This document shows, in pieces, positions 43,446 through 52,559 of a DNA stretch of 64,000 bases (positions within the stretch are counted from its first letter, which is position 1; every line of letters starts with the position of its first letter). This DNA is from JAIBJN01 sp963775505 (GTDB lineage Bacteria; Actinomycetota; Thermoleophilia; Gaiellales; Gaiellaceae), in the NCBI GenBank assembly GCA_963775505.1, contig CAVZIL010000007.1:372001-436000 (forward strand), written 5' to 3'. Both the position numbers and the translations under genes were made by a program. The notes under the pieces are model-generated. The model was not told the origin of the DNA. It did not search any database and worked only from the letters and a program-made list of their open reading frames with translations.

Positions 43446-45740
43446 ATGAAGGTCCCGGTCACCTGGCTGCGCGAGTACGTCGACGTCGACGCGACGACGG
43501 CCGAGGTCGCCGACCGGCTCGCCATCGCCACGGGCGAGGTCGAGCGCATCTCCTACCGCGGAGTCGTCGACGAGGACGGCAACCACGCGCGCTATCTCGT
43601 CGGACGGGTTGTCGCGGCCGGCCGGCACCCGAACGCCGACCGGCTCCAGCTCTGCCGCGTCGACGTGGGCGAGGCCGAGCCGCGCCAGATCGTCTGCGGC
43701 GCGTGGAACTTCGGCGCGGGCGCGACCGTCGCGGTCGCCCTGCCGGGAGCCGTGCTCCCCGACGGCCGGACGCTCGAGCGCGCGAAGCTGCGCGGCAGCG
43801 TCTCCGACGGGATGATCCTCTCCGAGGCCGAGCTCGAGCTCAGCGCCGACCACGTCGGCATCCTCGTCCTCCCGGAGCCGTGGGAGCCGGGAACGCCGCT
43901 CCGCGACGTGCTCCCGCTCGGGGAAGAGGTCCTGGAGATCGAGCTGACGCGCAACCGGCCCGACTGCCTCTCCGTCTACGGCATCGCGCGCGAGGTGGCG
44001 GCGCTCTTCGCCGCAGAGCTCCGGCCGCCGCCCGGCGAGGAGCCGACGCTCGCGGGCGACGAGCACCCCGACGTCACGATCGAGGACTACGAAGGCTGCC
44101 CGCGCTACATCGGCCGGCTCTTCCGGGACGTGAGGATCGCGTCGTCGCCGCCGTGGCTCAAGGCCCGGCTCACGGCGGCGGGCATGCGGCCCATCTCGAA
44201 CGTCGTCGACGTGACGAACTACGTCATGCTCGCGCTCGGAAACCCCCTCCACGCCTTCGATTTCGACACGCTGCGCGGCGGGCGCATCGTCGTGCGGCGT
44301 GCCCGCCCGGGCGAGGAGTTCACGAGTCTCGACGGCGAGCTCCGGAAGCTCGACCCGGCCGACCTCGTCATCGCCGACGGCGAAGGCGCGATCGCCTTCG
44401 CAGGCATCATGGGCGGGCTCGACACCGAGGTAACCGAGGCGACGACCTCCCTGCTGCTCGAGGCGGCCAACTTCGAGCCCGGGACGATCCTGTGGAGCTC
44501 AGAGCGCCACGCCCTTCGCACCGAGGGCTCGAACCGCTGGGAGAAGGGCGTCGATCCCTACCTTGCACCGCAGGCGGGCCGGCTCGCGACGCAGCTGATC
44601 GTCGAGCTCGCCGGCGCTCGCTGGACGGGCGACACGGACGCCGTGGGAGAGCTCCCGGAGCCGCCCGTCGTCCACTATCGGACGGGACGCGCGAACCGGA
44701 TCGTCGGCATCGAGATCGACGAGCAGGAGCAGAAGGACATCCTCGAGCGGCTCGGCTTCGACGTCGTCCCGGGCTGGGACGTCCGCGTCCCCACGTGGCG
44801 GATGCGCGACGCGACGCGCGAGATCGATCTGGTCGAGGAGGTCGCGCGCGTCCACGGCCTCGAGAAGATCCCCTTCACGCTCCCGCTCAGGAGCGCGATG
44901 TTCGGGCGCCTCTCGCAGGAGCAGCGCCTGCGCCGGGTCGTCGAGGACGTGCTCGCCGGCGCCGGCTTCAGCGAGGCGTACACGCTCAGCCTCGTCGCCC
45001 ACGATCCCCATCCCGAGGCGCTGAGCCTCCCGGACCCGCTCACGTCGGAGCACGGCGTCCTGCGAACGACGCTGCTCGAGGGCCTCGTCGGCGCGGCCCG
45101 CCACAACGTCGCCGTCGGGAACGACGACATCGCGCTCTTCGAGATCGCGCGCGTCTACCTGCCGAGCGGCGAGGAGCTTCCGGAGGAGCGCTGGCGGGCC
45201 GCCGGGATCGCCGAGGGCGGCTATCCGCGCGCCAAGGGCGCCGTCGAGACGCTCTACGAGGCGCTCGGCATCGAGCTCGGGCTCGGGCGGACGCAGCTGC
45301 CGTTCCTCCACCCCGGAAAGGCCGCCGAGGTCGAGGCCGGGTGGCTCGGCGAGCTGCACCCCGCGCTTCTCGAGGGCGAGTGGGGAGTCTTCGAGCTCGA
45401 CCTGGCGACGCTCTTCGGCCAGGTGCCGGAGCGGGTCGAGTACGAAGACGTCGTCAGCTTTCCCGCGGTGCACCAGGACCTCGCCTTCGTCGTCGACGAG
45501 GACGTGCTCGCCGGCGACCTCGTCGCCGCGGTAAGGGAGGCCGCCGCACCCGAGCTGCGCGACGCGGCCGTCTTCGACGTCTACCGGGGCGAGCCGATCC
45601 CGGCGGGGAGGAAGTCGGTGGCGCTCCACGTCTCGTTCCAGTCGCAGCAACGGACGCTCTCCGACGAGGACGCGCGGGCGATCCGCGAGCGCATCGTCGC
45701 CGCGCTGGCCGAGCGGTTCGGTGCCGAGCTCCGGGCCTGA
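43446..45740 (+). CDS. pheT: Phenylalanyl-tRNA synthetase beta subunit
   Basis: A 764-residue subunit starting MKVPVTWLREYVDVD. The tRNA-binding OB domain (VGRVVAAGRHPNADRLQLCRVDVG) is followed by the B3/B4 editing domain (RPISNVVDVTNYVMLALGNPLHAFD, IMGGLDTEVTEATTSLLLEAANF), B5 domain, a catalytic-like domain and the C-terminal anticodon-binding FDX-ACB domain (PAVHQDLAFVVDEDV). The ATG is 1 nt after the pheS stop. Confidence 0.97.
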   Translation: MKVPVTWLREYVDVDATTAEVADRLAIATGEVERISYRGVVDEDGNHARYLVGRVVAAGRHPNADRLQLCRVDVGEAEPRQIVCGAWNFGAGATVAVALPGAVLPDGRTLERAKLRGSVSDGMILSEAELELSADHVGILVLPEPWEPGTPLRDVLPLGEEVLEIELTRNRPDCLSVYGIAREVAALFAAELRPPPGEEPTLAGDEHPDVTIEDYEGCPRYIGRLFRDVRIASSPPWLKARLTAAGMRPISNVVDVTNYVMLALGNPLHAFDFDTLRGGRIVVRRARPGEEFTSLDGELRKLDPADLVIADGEGAIAFAGIMGGLDTEVTEATTSLLLEAANFEPGTILWSSERHALRTEGSNRWEKGVDPYLAPQAGRLATQLIVELAGARWTGDTDAVGELPEPPVVHYRTGRANRIVGIEIDEQEQKDILERLGFDVVPGWDVRVPTWRMRDATREIDLVEEVARVHGLEKIPFTLPLRSAMFGRLSQEQRLRRVVEDVLAGAGFSEAYTLSLVAHDPHPEALSLPDPLTSEHGVLRTTLLEGLVGAARHNVAVGNDDIALFEIARVYLPSGEELPEERWRAAGIAEGGYPRAKGAVETLYEALGIELGLGRTQLPFLHPGKAAEVEAGWLGELHPALLEGEWGVFELDLATLFGQVPERVEYEDVVSFPAVHQDLAFVVDEDVLAGDLVAAVREAAAPELRDAAVFDVYRGEPIPAGRKSVALHVSFQSQQRTLSDEDARAIRERIVAALAERFGAELRA

Positions 45741-46230
45741 CCGATCAAGGCGGCTGATCGTCGTCCTCGGCTACTCCGACGGGCGGAGCAGCCAGTTGCA
45801 CCCGATCTGCGCGGCGCGCCTCGAGCACGCCGCGACGCTCGCGGCCGACGGCGATGCCGTGCTCCTCTCCGGCTGGTCGCGTCGTCCGGGCAGGCTCCCC
45901 GAGGCGGAGCTGATGCGGCAGGCCTGGCCCGGCGCGCCGGAGACGCTGCTCAGCGACCCCGACGCCCGCATCACTGCCGAGAACGCCGCGAACGCGGCCG
46001 CGCACGCCCGGGAGCTCGACGCCCGCGAGGTCGTCGTCGTCACCTCTTCGTGGCACCGGGTTCGCGCCGGGATCATCTTTCGGTCCCTGCTTCCCGGCGT
46101 CCGCGTCACGGTGGTCGGCGCGCGAACGCCCAGGTCGCCGCGCGTCTACCTGCGTGAGGCGGCCGCCTTCCCGCTCGTCCCGCTCCAGCTCAGGATGGCC
46201 CGCCGAAGAGCCGGCGACGGAGCCGCGTGA
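45721..46230 (+). CDS. YdcF/SanA-like DUF218 protein
   Basis: A 169-residue protein resembling the DUF218 fold: IVVLGYSDGRSSQLHPICAARLEHAATL, VLLSGWSRRPG, ENAANAAAHARELDAREVVVVTSSWHRVRAGIIF. It has no membrane helix. Relatives affect envelope processes, but the reaction is unknown. The GTG start overlaps pheT by 20 nt. Its end overlaps a convergent gene by 41 bp. Confidence 0.75.
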   Translation: MPSSGPDRSRRLIVVLGYSDGRSSQLHPICAARLEHAATLAADGDAVLLSGWSRRPGRLPEAELMRQAWPGAPETLLSDPDARITAENAANAAAHARELDAREVVVVTSSWHRVRAGIIFRSLLPGVRVTVVGARTPRSPRVYLREAAAFPLVPLQLRMARRRAGDGAA

Positions 46231-46531
46231 GGAAGCTCTCTGCCGTCAGCCGCTCGACCACCGGCTCGTCGTACCGCGCGAGCACCCCCAGCTCGGTCTT
46301 GGTCAGGTCGACCTGAACCCGGCGGGGCCAGATGGTGGTGACGTACTCCGCCGGCAGGTAGCGCTTCGTGACCAGTGGGGGGAGCACGACGACGAGGCCG
46401 TTGAAGATGTCCGCCGTCCGGTCGCCCGCGACCTCGGCCACGGTGGCGAGCTCGGCGCCGTCCGAGGTGACGACGACGGCATCGCGCTCGATCGCCTTCC
46501 ACGAGACCTCCGGCTCGGAGGTCCCGGTCAC
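46190..46531 (-). CDS. PRC-barrel-like small protein
   Basis: A 113-residue protein: SWKAIERDAVVVTSDGAELATVAEVAGDRTADIFNGLVV, then LPPLVTKRYLPAEYVTTIWPRRVQVDLTKTEL. The ATVAEVAGD...FNGLVV pattern and the closing VERL resemble PRC-barrel domains. GTG 46531 overlaps the stop of the upstream duplicated-domain gene (GTGA), so the two are co-translated. Function unknown. Confidence 0.65.
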   Translation of the reverse strand: MTGTSEPEVSWKAIERDAVVVTSDGAELATVAEVAGDRTADIFNGLVVVLPPLVTKRYLPAEYVTTIWPRRVQVDLTKTELGVLARYDEPVVERLTAESFLTRLRRRLFGGPS

Positions 46532-47184
46532 ACCGACCGGCCGCCCTCCCGCCAGACAGGGCCCTGTGAGGACGGAGAGCTCGAGTCCGAGAGCACGCGC
46601 AGGACGCGGAGACGCCCCGTCATGCCCTCCTCGTCGAGCCGCTCGAACGCCCGCCTGGCCATCACGGGCGCGACGCCGTAGCCGGCGCTGCTCGCGGCCC
46701 GGAAGCGGAAGCTCGGCCCGCCCGCGCGGGCGGGGTTGACGGGCGCGAGCAGGAGCGCGCCGCGGTCGAGGTAGTCGCTGGAGTCCAGCTCGACTTCGGC
46801 GTAGAGGTCGCTCCAGTCCGGCGGCAGGCGACGGAGCAGGGCGTCCCACGAGTCGGCAAGCGTCGCGCGCTCCACCGGAGGCGAGGTCGGCTCCACGACG
46901 GCCGGGCGCTCGTGTTCCGCGAGGCGCACGCGTCCTCGGATTCCGGCCTCGTCGAGGCGGGACACGACCCGCCGGACCAGCTCGGGGGTCGGGGCGAGGC
47001 CCGTGCTGCCGTCGTGGACGTGCAGCAGGAAGCTCGAGCGGGATCGGCCCGGCGACGCAGGAGCGAGGATGAGCGCGGCACGGTCGGTCTGCTCCGGTTC
47101 CTCGAGGGTGAGGTCCAGGCGCGCGCGCTCCCAGTCTCGCGGGAGCCCGCGGAGAATCTCGTCGATGCGCTCGGCGAGGGCCAT
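46528..47184 (-). CDS. Unknown 218-residue protein with an internal tandem duplication
   Basis: Two halves of about 85 residues repeat the same plan. First half: IDEILRGLPRDWERARLDLTL, DRAALILAPASPGR, ELVRRVVSRLDEAGIRGRVRL. Second half: WDALLRRLPPDWSDLYAEVEL, DRGALLLAPVNPAR, MARRAFERLDEEGMTGRLRVL. Conserved between halves are LPxDW, DRxAL(I/L)LAPxxP and RLDExGxxGRxR. No signal peptide or membrane helix. I do not recognise a named domain. It is co-translated with the PRC-like gene and divergent from the dehydrogenase genes. Confidence 0.75.
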   Translation of the reverse strand: MALAERIDEILRGLPRDWERARLDLTLEEPEQTDRAALILAPASPGRSRSSFLLHVHDGSTGLAPTPELVRRVVSRLDEAGIRGRVRLAEHERPAVVEPTSPPVERATLADSWDALLRRLPPDWSDLYAEVELDSSDYLDRGALLLAPVNPARAGGPSFRFRAASSAGYGVAPVMARRAFERLDEEGMTGRLRVLRVLSDSSSPSSQGPVWREGGRSV

Positions 47185-47221
47185 CGGGGACGCAGATTAT
47201 TCCTGCTAGCTTGTCGGCGCC

Positions 47222-48196
47222 GTGGCAACCCTCGAAGAAAAGGGGCAGGCGGTGCCGACGGAGCGCCTCAAGGATTTCCTGCGGGAGATGCTGCTCATCC
47301 GTCGCTTCGAGGAGCAGGTGGAGGAGCGCTTCCGCGCCGGTGAGCTGCCCGGCTTCCTCCACGTGGCCATCGGCCAGGAGGCCGTCGCGGTCGGCGTCTG
47401 CCGCGCGCTCGAGGAGGGCGACGTGATCGCATCGACCCACCGCGCGCACGGGCACACGATCGCCAAGGGGACGCATCCGAACGAGGTCATGGCCGAGCTC
47501 TACGGCAAGGTCGAGGGCTGCAGCCACGGCTACGGCGGCTCGATGCACCTCTACGACATCGAGCGCGGGAACCTCGGCGCGAACGCGGTCGTCGGGGGCG
47601 GGCTTCCCGGCATCGTCGGCTCCGCGCTGGCGTTCAAGCTCCGGAACGAGCCACGCGTGGCAGTCGCCTTCTTCGGCGACGGGGCCACCAACATCGGCAC
47701 CTTCCACGAGTCCCTCAACCTCGCCCAGCTCTGGGGTCTTCCCGCCGTCTTCGTGTGCGAGCACAACCGCTACGCGGAATCGACGCCGTCCAAGCAGCAC
47801 CTGCCCATCGAGGACATGACGAAGCGGGCCGAGGCCTACGGCATGGCCTCGCTCGCGGTCGACGGACAGGACATCGAGGCGGTGTACGAGACCGCCCGGA
47901 AGGCGCTCAAGCACGCCCGCGACGGCAGGGGCCCGGTCTTCGTCGTCGCGGACTGCGTCAGGCTCTCCGGCCACTACGTCGGCGACCCGCAGGTCTACCG
48001 CCCGAAGGAGGAGATCCTGGAGCTCCGCAAGTCGCGCGACCCGATCGAGCTCCTGCGCGCGCGGCTGGAGATCTCCGACGAGGAGTTCGAGGCGATGGAT
48101 GCCGAGGCGACCCGCATCGCGGAGGACTCGGTCGAGTTCGCCAAGAAGGGGACCGACCCGAAGCCGGAGGACGCCCTGAAGAACGTCTATGCCTGA
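47222..48196 (+). CDS. Thiamine-dependent 2-oxoacid dehydrogenase E1 component, alpha subunit (AcoA/PdhA-like)
   Basis: A 324-residue protein: RRFEEQVEERFRAGELPGFLHVAIGQEAVAVG, HRAHGHTIAKG, GGSMHLYDIERGNLG and the thiamine-diphosphate motif GDGATNIGTFHESLNLAQLWGLPAVFVCEHN. The motif normally ends in NN; here it is HN (CEHNRYAEST). It decarboxylates a 2-oxoacid or acetoin and passes the acyl group to E2. Its end overlaps the beta subunit by 8 nt. Pyruvate, acetoin and branched-chain versions cannot be told apart by sequence here. Confidence 0.9.
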   Translation: MATLEEKGQAVPTERLKDFLREMLLIRRFEEQVEERFRAGELPGFLHVAIGQEAVAVGVCRALEEGDVIASTHRAHGHTIAKGTHPNEVMAELYGKVEGCSHGYGGSMHLYDIERGNLGANAVVGGGLPGIVGSALAFKLRNEPRVAVAFFGDGATNIGTFHESLNLAQLWGLPAVFVCEHNRYAESTPSKQHLPIEDMTKRAEAYGMASLAVDGQDIEAVYETARKALKHARDGRGPVFVVADCVRLSGHYVGDPQVYRPKEEILELRKSRDPIELLRARLEISDEEFEAMDAEATRIAEDSVEFAKKGTDPKPEDALKNVYA

Positions 48197-49169
48197 GCTC
48201 ACCTACCGCGAGGCGATTCGCGACGCGATGAGCGAGGCGATGCGCCGCGACGAGGACGTCTTCGTCATGGGCGAGGACATCGCCGAGATGGGCGGCTCGA
48301 TGGGCGTCACGCAGGGGATGCTGGACGAGTTCGGCCCCGACCGCGTGCGCAACACCCCGATCTCGGAGATGGCGATCGTCGGCGCCGGGATCGGCGCGGC
48401 CGTCGCGGGCATGCGCCCGATCGTCGAGATCATGTACCAGGACTTCATGACGCTCGCGATGGAGCAGCTGGTCCAGCAGGCCGCCAAGCACCGCTACATG
48501 TCGGGGGGCCAGATCAAGGTCCCGCTCACGCTGAGGACGCAGGGCGGCGCCGGGTGGTCTCCGGGCGCCCAGCACGCACAGCAGCTCGAGGCGTGGTTCG
48601 TGCACGTGCCCGGGATCAAGGTCGTGTTCGCCTCGACGCCCGCGGACGCTCGCGGCCTCCTCTGGAGCTCGATCTACGACGACAACCCGGTCGTCTTCTT
48701 CGAGCACCGCACGCTCTACAACCTCAAAGGCGAGGTGCCCGACGCGATCGACGGGATCGAGATCGGGAAGGCCCGCGTGCACCGCGAGGGCGAGGACGTG
48801 ACGGTGGTCGCCACCGGCCGCCTCGTCCACGAGGCGCTGCAGGCGGCCGAGGAGGCCGAGTCGGACGGGATCTCCGTCGAGGTCGTCGATCCGCGCACGC
48901 TCCTTCCGCTCGACGAGGAGGCGATCGTGGGCTCGGTGCGGAAGACGACGCGCTGCGTGGTCGCCCACGAGGCCGTTGTCCGCATGGGCTTCGGTGCGGA
49001 GATCGCGGCGATCGTCCAGCACGGCGCCTTCGACTACCTCGACGCCCCGGTTGAGCGGGTCGGCGCGACCTTCACGCCCGTGCCGTTCGCGCCGGTCATG
49101 GAGCAGTACGTCATCCCGCACGCCGAGGACGTGCTCGCCGCCGTGAAGCGGACGGTCGGCAAGGAGTAA
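48189..49169 (+). CDS. 2-Oxoacid dehydrogenase E1 component, beta subunit
   Basis: A 326-residue transketolase-like subunit: MPELTYREAIRDAMSEAMRRDEDVFVMGEDIA, RVRNTPISEMAIVGAGIGAAVAGMRPIVEIMYQDF, KHRYMSGGQIKVPLTLRTQGGAG, DARGLLWSSIYDDNPVVFFEH and DLRTL-like VVDPRTLLPLDEEAIV. It completes the E1 heterotetramer. It lies between E1 alpha and E2 in one operon. Confidence 0.93.
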   Translation: MPELTYREAIRDAMSEAMRRDEDVFVMGEDIAEMGGSMGVTQGMLDEFGPDRVRNTPISEMAIVGAGIGAAVAGMRPIVEIMYQDFMTLAMEQLVQQAAKHRYMSGGQIKVPLTLRTQGGAGWSPGAQHAQQLEAWFVHVPGIKVVFASTPADARGLLWSSIYDDNPVVFFEHRTLYNLKGEVPDAIDGIEIGKARVHREGEDVTVVATGRLVHEALQAAEEAESDGISVEVVDPRTLLPLDEEAIVGSVRKTTRCVVAHEAVVRMGFGAEIAAIVQHGAFDYLDAPVERVGATFTPVPFAPVMEQYVIPHAEDVLAAVKRTVGKE

Positions 49170-49171
49170 CC

Positions 49172-50395
49172 ATGTCCAGCCAGGTAACGCTGCCACGGCT
49201 CGGCCAGGGCATGGAGTCCGGGACGATCGTGCGCTGGCTCAAGGCGGAGGGCGACCAGGTCGAGAAGGGCGAGCCGCTCTACGAGCTCGACACCGAGAAG
49301 GTGACGCAGGAGGTCGAGGCGGACTCCTCCGGGACCCTGCTCAAGATCCTCGCCGGGGAAGGCGAGGAGATCGAGGTCGGCAAGGCCATCGCCGTCATCG
49401 GCGAGCCCGGGGAAGAGTATTCGCCGCCCGAACCTGACGATTCGAACGGCGAGGAGGCGCCTGCGGCAGAGCAGGCGGATGAGCCCGAGGCCCCTGCAGC
49501 TCCACCGCCGCAGGCCGTGGAGCAGAGAGAGAATGGCGGCCGCGTGAAGGCCTCGCCGCTGGCTCGGAGGATCGCGCGCGAGCGCGGGATCGACCTCGCC
49601 TCCCTCCACGGCACCGGCCCGGAGGGCAGGATCGTGGCCGAGGACGTCGAGCGGGCCGAGAAGGCGGCCGCTGAGCCCGCGACGGCCCCGGCGCCTCCGG
49701 CTCCCGTGCCCGGCGAGGTCGAGGTCGTCCCGCTGGCCGGCCTGCGCAAGGCGATCGCCAGGCGCATGACCGAGGCCTGGGAGGCTCCGGTCTTCCAGAT
49801 CACGATGACTGCCGACATGAGCGCGGCGATTCGCCTCCGGGAAGGCCTGGTCGCGCGGATGGGCGAGGGCGATGCCAAGCCCACGTACTCGGACCTCCTC
49901 ACGAAGGTCTGCGCCGTCGCGCTCATGCGCCACCGGCCGGTGAACGCCCTCTTCGCCGGCGACGAGGTTCACCTCGTGCCGACGGCGAATATCGGCATCG
50001 CCGTGGCGGTGCCCGGTGGCCTTCTCGTCCCCGTGCTCAGAAGCTGCGAGACGAAGACGATCCCCCAGCTCGCCAACGAGCGCGCCGACCTGGTAGCCCG
50101 CACGCGCGACGGGAAGCTGCGCCAGGAGGATCTCGAGGGCGGCACCTTCACGATCTCCAACCTCGGCATGTACGGCGTCGAGCGCTTCGTCGCCGTTCTC
50201 AACCCGCCGCAGGCGGCGATCCTGGCGGTGGGCGCCATCGAGGAGCGGGCGGTCGTGCGGGACGGAGAGGTCGTCGCCAGGCCGGTTCTGGAGATGACGC
50301 TGACCTGCGACCACCGCGCGGTGGACGGCGCGACCGCGTCGGAGTTCCTGCGAACCGTGAAGCAGTTCCTCGAAGAGCCCGGCCTCGCCCTCTAG
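49172..50395 (+). CDS. 2-Oxoacid dehydrogenase E2 acyltransferase
   Basis: A 407-residue protein. The single lipoyl domain (1-80) has its lipoylation lysine in LYELDTEKVTQEVEAD. An acidic/Pro-Ala linker precedes the peripheral subunit-binding domain (VKASPLARRIARERGIDLASLHGTGPEGRIVAEDVERA, about 125-165). The catalytic domain (180-407) shows LRKAIARRMTEAW, FTISNLGMYGVERFVAVLNPPQAAILAVG and catalytic CDHRAVDGATASEFL. It forms the core of the complex. Confidence 0.95.
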   Translation: MSSQVTLPRLGQGMESGTIVRWLKAEGDQVEKGEPLYELDTEKVTQEVEADSSGTLLKILAGEGEEIEVGKAIAVIGEPGEEYSPPEPDDSNGEEAPAAEQADEPEAPAAPPPQAVEQRENGGRVKASPLARRIARERGIDLASLHGTGPEGRIVAEDVERAEKAAAEPATAPAPPAPVPGEVEVVPLAGLRKAIARRMTEAWEAPVFQITMTADMSAAIRLREGLVARMGEGDAKPTYSDLLTKVCAVALMRHRPVNALFAGDEVHLVPTANIGIAVAVPGGLLVPVLRSCETKTIPQLANERADLVARTRDGKLRQEDLEGGTFTISNLGMYGVERFVAVLNPPQAAILAVGAIEERAVVRDGEVVARPVLEMTLTCDHRAVDGATASEFLRTVKQFLEEPGLAL

Positions 50396-50400
50396 GGGCC

Positions 50401-50727
50401 ATGAGCATCTGGTACCGCGTCAGGGACCTCGGGGCGGCGCGGAGGTTCTACTGCGAGACGCTGGGCTTCGAGGAGGCGTACGTCGACGAGGAGGACCGCT
50501 GGGCCCGGCTCACGCGTGGAACCGTCGAGGTGGCCATCGCCGAGGGCGAGCCAGAGGGGGAGGAGGCCGTGCTCACGCTCGACGTGGGCGACGTGAAGGC
50601 GGAGGCCGAGCGCCTGCGGAAGGCCGGGGTCGAGGTCGGCACGGTGGTCGAGATCCCAAGCACCATCCGCCTCCTGGACGTCTTCGACCCCGACGGCAAC
50701 CGTCTCCAGCTCTCGCAGGACCTGTAG
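50401..50727 (+). CDS. Glyoxalase/VOC superfamily protein
   Basis: A 108-residue VOC domain: WYRVRDLGAARRFYCETLGFEEAYVDEEDRWARL, LTLDVGDVKAEAERLRKAGVEVG and LLDVFDPDGNRLQLSQDL. The terminal FxDPDGN motif and paired beta-alpha-beta-beta-beta units identify the fold. The reaction is unknown. The ATG is 5 nt after the E2 stop, so it travels with the complex genes. Confidence 0.85.
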   Translation: MSIWYRVRDLGAARRFYCETLGFEEAYVDEEDRWARLTRGTVEVAIAEGEPEGEEAVLTLDVGDVKAEAERLRKAGVEVGTVVEIPSTIRLLDVFDPDGNRLQLSQDL

Positions 50728-50811
50728 GGCGTCACCCCTTCGAGGGATCGCCCGCGCCGACCCCGCGGTCGTTACCTGGTGCGAAACCGGATTCAACCCC
50801 GGGTTCACGGC

Positions 50812-50835
50812 GAGGGCGGCACAGGGGCCGCCCTC
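50812..50835 (+). terminator. Hairpin between the E1-E2 operon and lpdA
   Basis: GAGGGCGGC (50812-50820) pairs perfectly with GCCGCCCTC (50827-50835) around ACAGGG, followed by CCGTTTG. The 190-nt gap also includes AGGAAAGG ahead of lpdA. No other feature is seen in it. Confidence 0.55.
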
Positions 50836-50916
50836 CCGTTTGAGGGCCCACTCCCGGGACGGTCACCCCGGATAGGATCGCGGTTAGGAACGCGAACCGA
50901 AGGAAAGGTCCGAACC

Positions 50917-52320
50917 ATGGAATGTGACGTCGCCGTCCTCGGCGGCGGTCCGGGCGGCTACACGGCCGCGATCAGGGCCGCGCAGCTCGGGGCGACCACC
51001 GTCTGCGTCGAGAAGGAGGAGCGGCTCGGCGGCACGTGCCTCCGCGTCGGCTGCATCCCCACCAAGGCCTGGGTGCAGACGGCCTTCGCGCTGAAGGAAG
51101 CCGAGGAGACGTTCCCCAAGCTCGGCGTGAGCGTGAGCGCGCCCGAGCTCGACTTCGCGGCGGCGAACAGCTGGAAGGAGAGGATCGTCGACCAGCTGAC
51201 CGGAGGCGTCGCCAGCCTCTTCAAGGCCAACGGCGTCGAGTGGGTGCGGGGAAGCGGCCGCTTCAAGGACGCGAACACGATCGCGGTCGAAGGCGGGGAG
51301 GACGTCAGCTTCAAGAGCGCGATCGTCGCGACCGGCTCGTACGCGCTGCGGCCGCCGATCGAGGGCATCGGCTCCGCGCGGTGCGTCGACTCGACCGGCC
51401 TGCTCGCGCAGACCCAGGTTCCGCGGCGAATCGCCATCCTCGGCGGCGGCATCATCGGCTGCGAGTTCGCGTCGATCCTGCAGCGCTTCGGGAGCGAGGT
51501 GACGATCGTCGAGATGCTCCCGACCCTGATCCCGCAGGAGGACGAGGACGCGGCGAAGGAGCTTCTGAAGCAGTTCAAGAAGCGGGGCATCGCCGTCCAC
51601 CTCGACTCGCAATGCGACCGGATCGAGGAGACCGCCGACGGCCTCAGGGTGCACTTCGCCGGCGAGACCGTCGAGTGCGACCTCATGCTCGTCGCGACGG
51701 GCCGCGGCCCCGTCACCCAGGATCTCGGGCTCGAGGCGATCGGCGTCGAGTTCGACCCGAAGAAGGGCATCGCCGCCGACGAGCGCCGGCGCACCACCGT
51801 CGCGCACGTCTACGCCGTCGGCGACTGCGCCGGCTACTGGCAGCTCGCGCACACGGCGTTCCGCGAGGGCGAGGTAGCCGCGGAGAACGCCATGGGCCAC
51901 GACGCGGTCGTCGACAACCGCGGCGTGCCGCGCCCCATCTACACCGACCCCGAGATCGCCGGCGTTGGCCTCACCGAGCGAGAGGCGCGGGAGCAGCACG
52001 GCGAGGCCGTCCTCGTGGGCACGTTCCCGTTCTCCGTCAACGGAAGAGCGATGATGCAGAACGAGACGGTCGGCTGGGTCAAGTCGATCCACGAGTCCCG
52101 CTACGGCGAGCTGCTCGGGATCGTCATGGTCGGACCCCACGTCACCGACCTGATCGAGGCCGGAGTCGTCGCGCTCGACGCCGAGGCGACCGTCGAGACG
52201 GTGGCCGACGGGATGACGGCGCACCCCACGCTCTCGGAGGCGATCAAGGAGGCGGGGCTCCTCGCGCTCGGCCGCGCCATCCACCTCCCCAACCGGAAGC
52301 GCGCCACCGCCAAGGCGTAG
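50917..52320 (+). CDS. lpdA: Dihydrolipoyl dehydrogenase (E3)
   Basis: A 467-residue FAD disulfide reductase: FAD motif VAVLGGGPGGYTAAIRAAQLG, redox disulfide GGTCLRVGCIPTK, NAD motif IAILGGGIIGCEFASIL, second FAD motif VYAVGDC and the C-terminal catalytic AHPTLSEAIKEA. It reoxidises the lipoyl groups of the adjacent E2. ATG 50917 has AAGGAAAGG upstream; a longer N-terminus would be family-atypical. Confidence 0.96.
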   Translation: MECDVAVLGGGPGGYTAAIRAAQLGATTVCVEKEERLGGTCLRVGCIPTKAWVQTAFALKEAEETFPKLGVSVSAPELDFAAANSWKERIVDQLTGGVASLFKANGVEWVRGSGRFKDANTIAVEGGEDVSFKSAIVATGSYALRPPIEGIGSARCVDSTGLLAQTQVPRRIAILGGGIIGCEFASILQRFGSEVTIVEMLPTLIPQEDEDAAKELLKQFKKRGIAVHLDSQCDRIEETADGLRVHFAGETVECDLMLVATGRGPVTQDLGLEAIGVEFDPKKGIAADERRRTTVAHVYAVGDCAGYWQLAHTAFREGEVAAENAMGHDAVVDNRGVPRPIYTDPEIAGVGLTEREAREQHGEAVLVGTFPFSVNGRAMMQNETVGWVKSIHESRYGELLGIVMVGPHVTDLIEAGVVALDAEATVETVADGMTAHPTLSEAIKEAGLLALGRAIHLPNRKRATAKA

Positions 52321-52336
52321 AAGCGGAAGGAGGGAA

Positions 52337-52555
52337 ATGCTCAGCAAGCGGAAGGCACTCATCGGCTACGGGGTCTACACGCTCGGCAAGCCGCTGGCGA
52401 AGAGGAAGATGCGGCAGCAGCAGGCAGAAGCCGCCAGGCGCAAGAAGCTCGTCGGCGGCATCGCGGCCGCCGTCGCGGCTGCGGGAGCGACGATCGGCGG
52501 GCTCGTCTTCTGGCGCAGAAGGCGTTCCGGAGGCGCGGAGGCGAGCGAGAGCTAG
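52337..52555 (+). CDS. Small basic membrane-anchored protein
   Basis: A 72-residue protein. A Lys/Arg/Gln-rich N-terminal half (AKRKMRQQQAEAARRKK) is followed by one hydrophobic helix (GGIAAAVAAAGATIGGLVFW) and RRRR. GGAAGGAGGG precedes the ATG. Unknown function; co-directional with lpdA. Confidence 0.7.
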   Translation: MLSKRKALIGYGVYTLGKPLAKRKMRQQQAEAARRKKLVGGIAAAVAAAGATIGGLVFWRRRRSGGAEASES

Positions 52556-52559
52556 GGCT

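Noticed and set aside
50780..50812. tRNA-like TTCAACCCCGG segment before lpdA
   Set aside because: No acceptor stem, anticodon arm or D-arm can be built around it.
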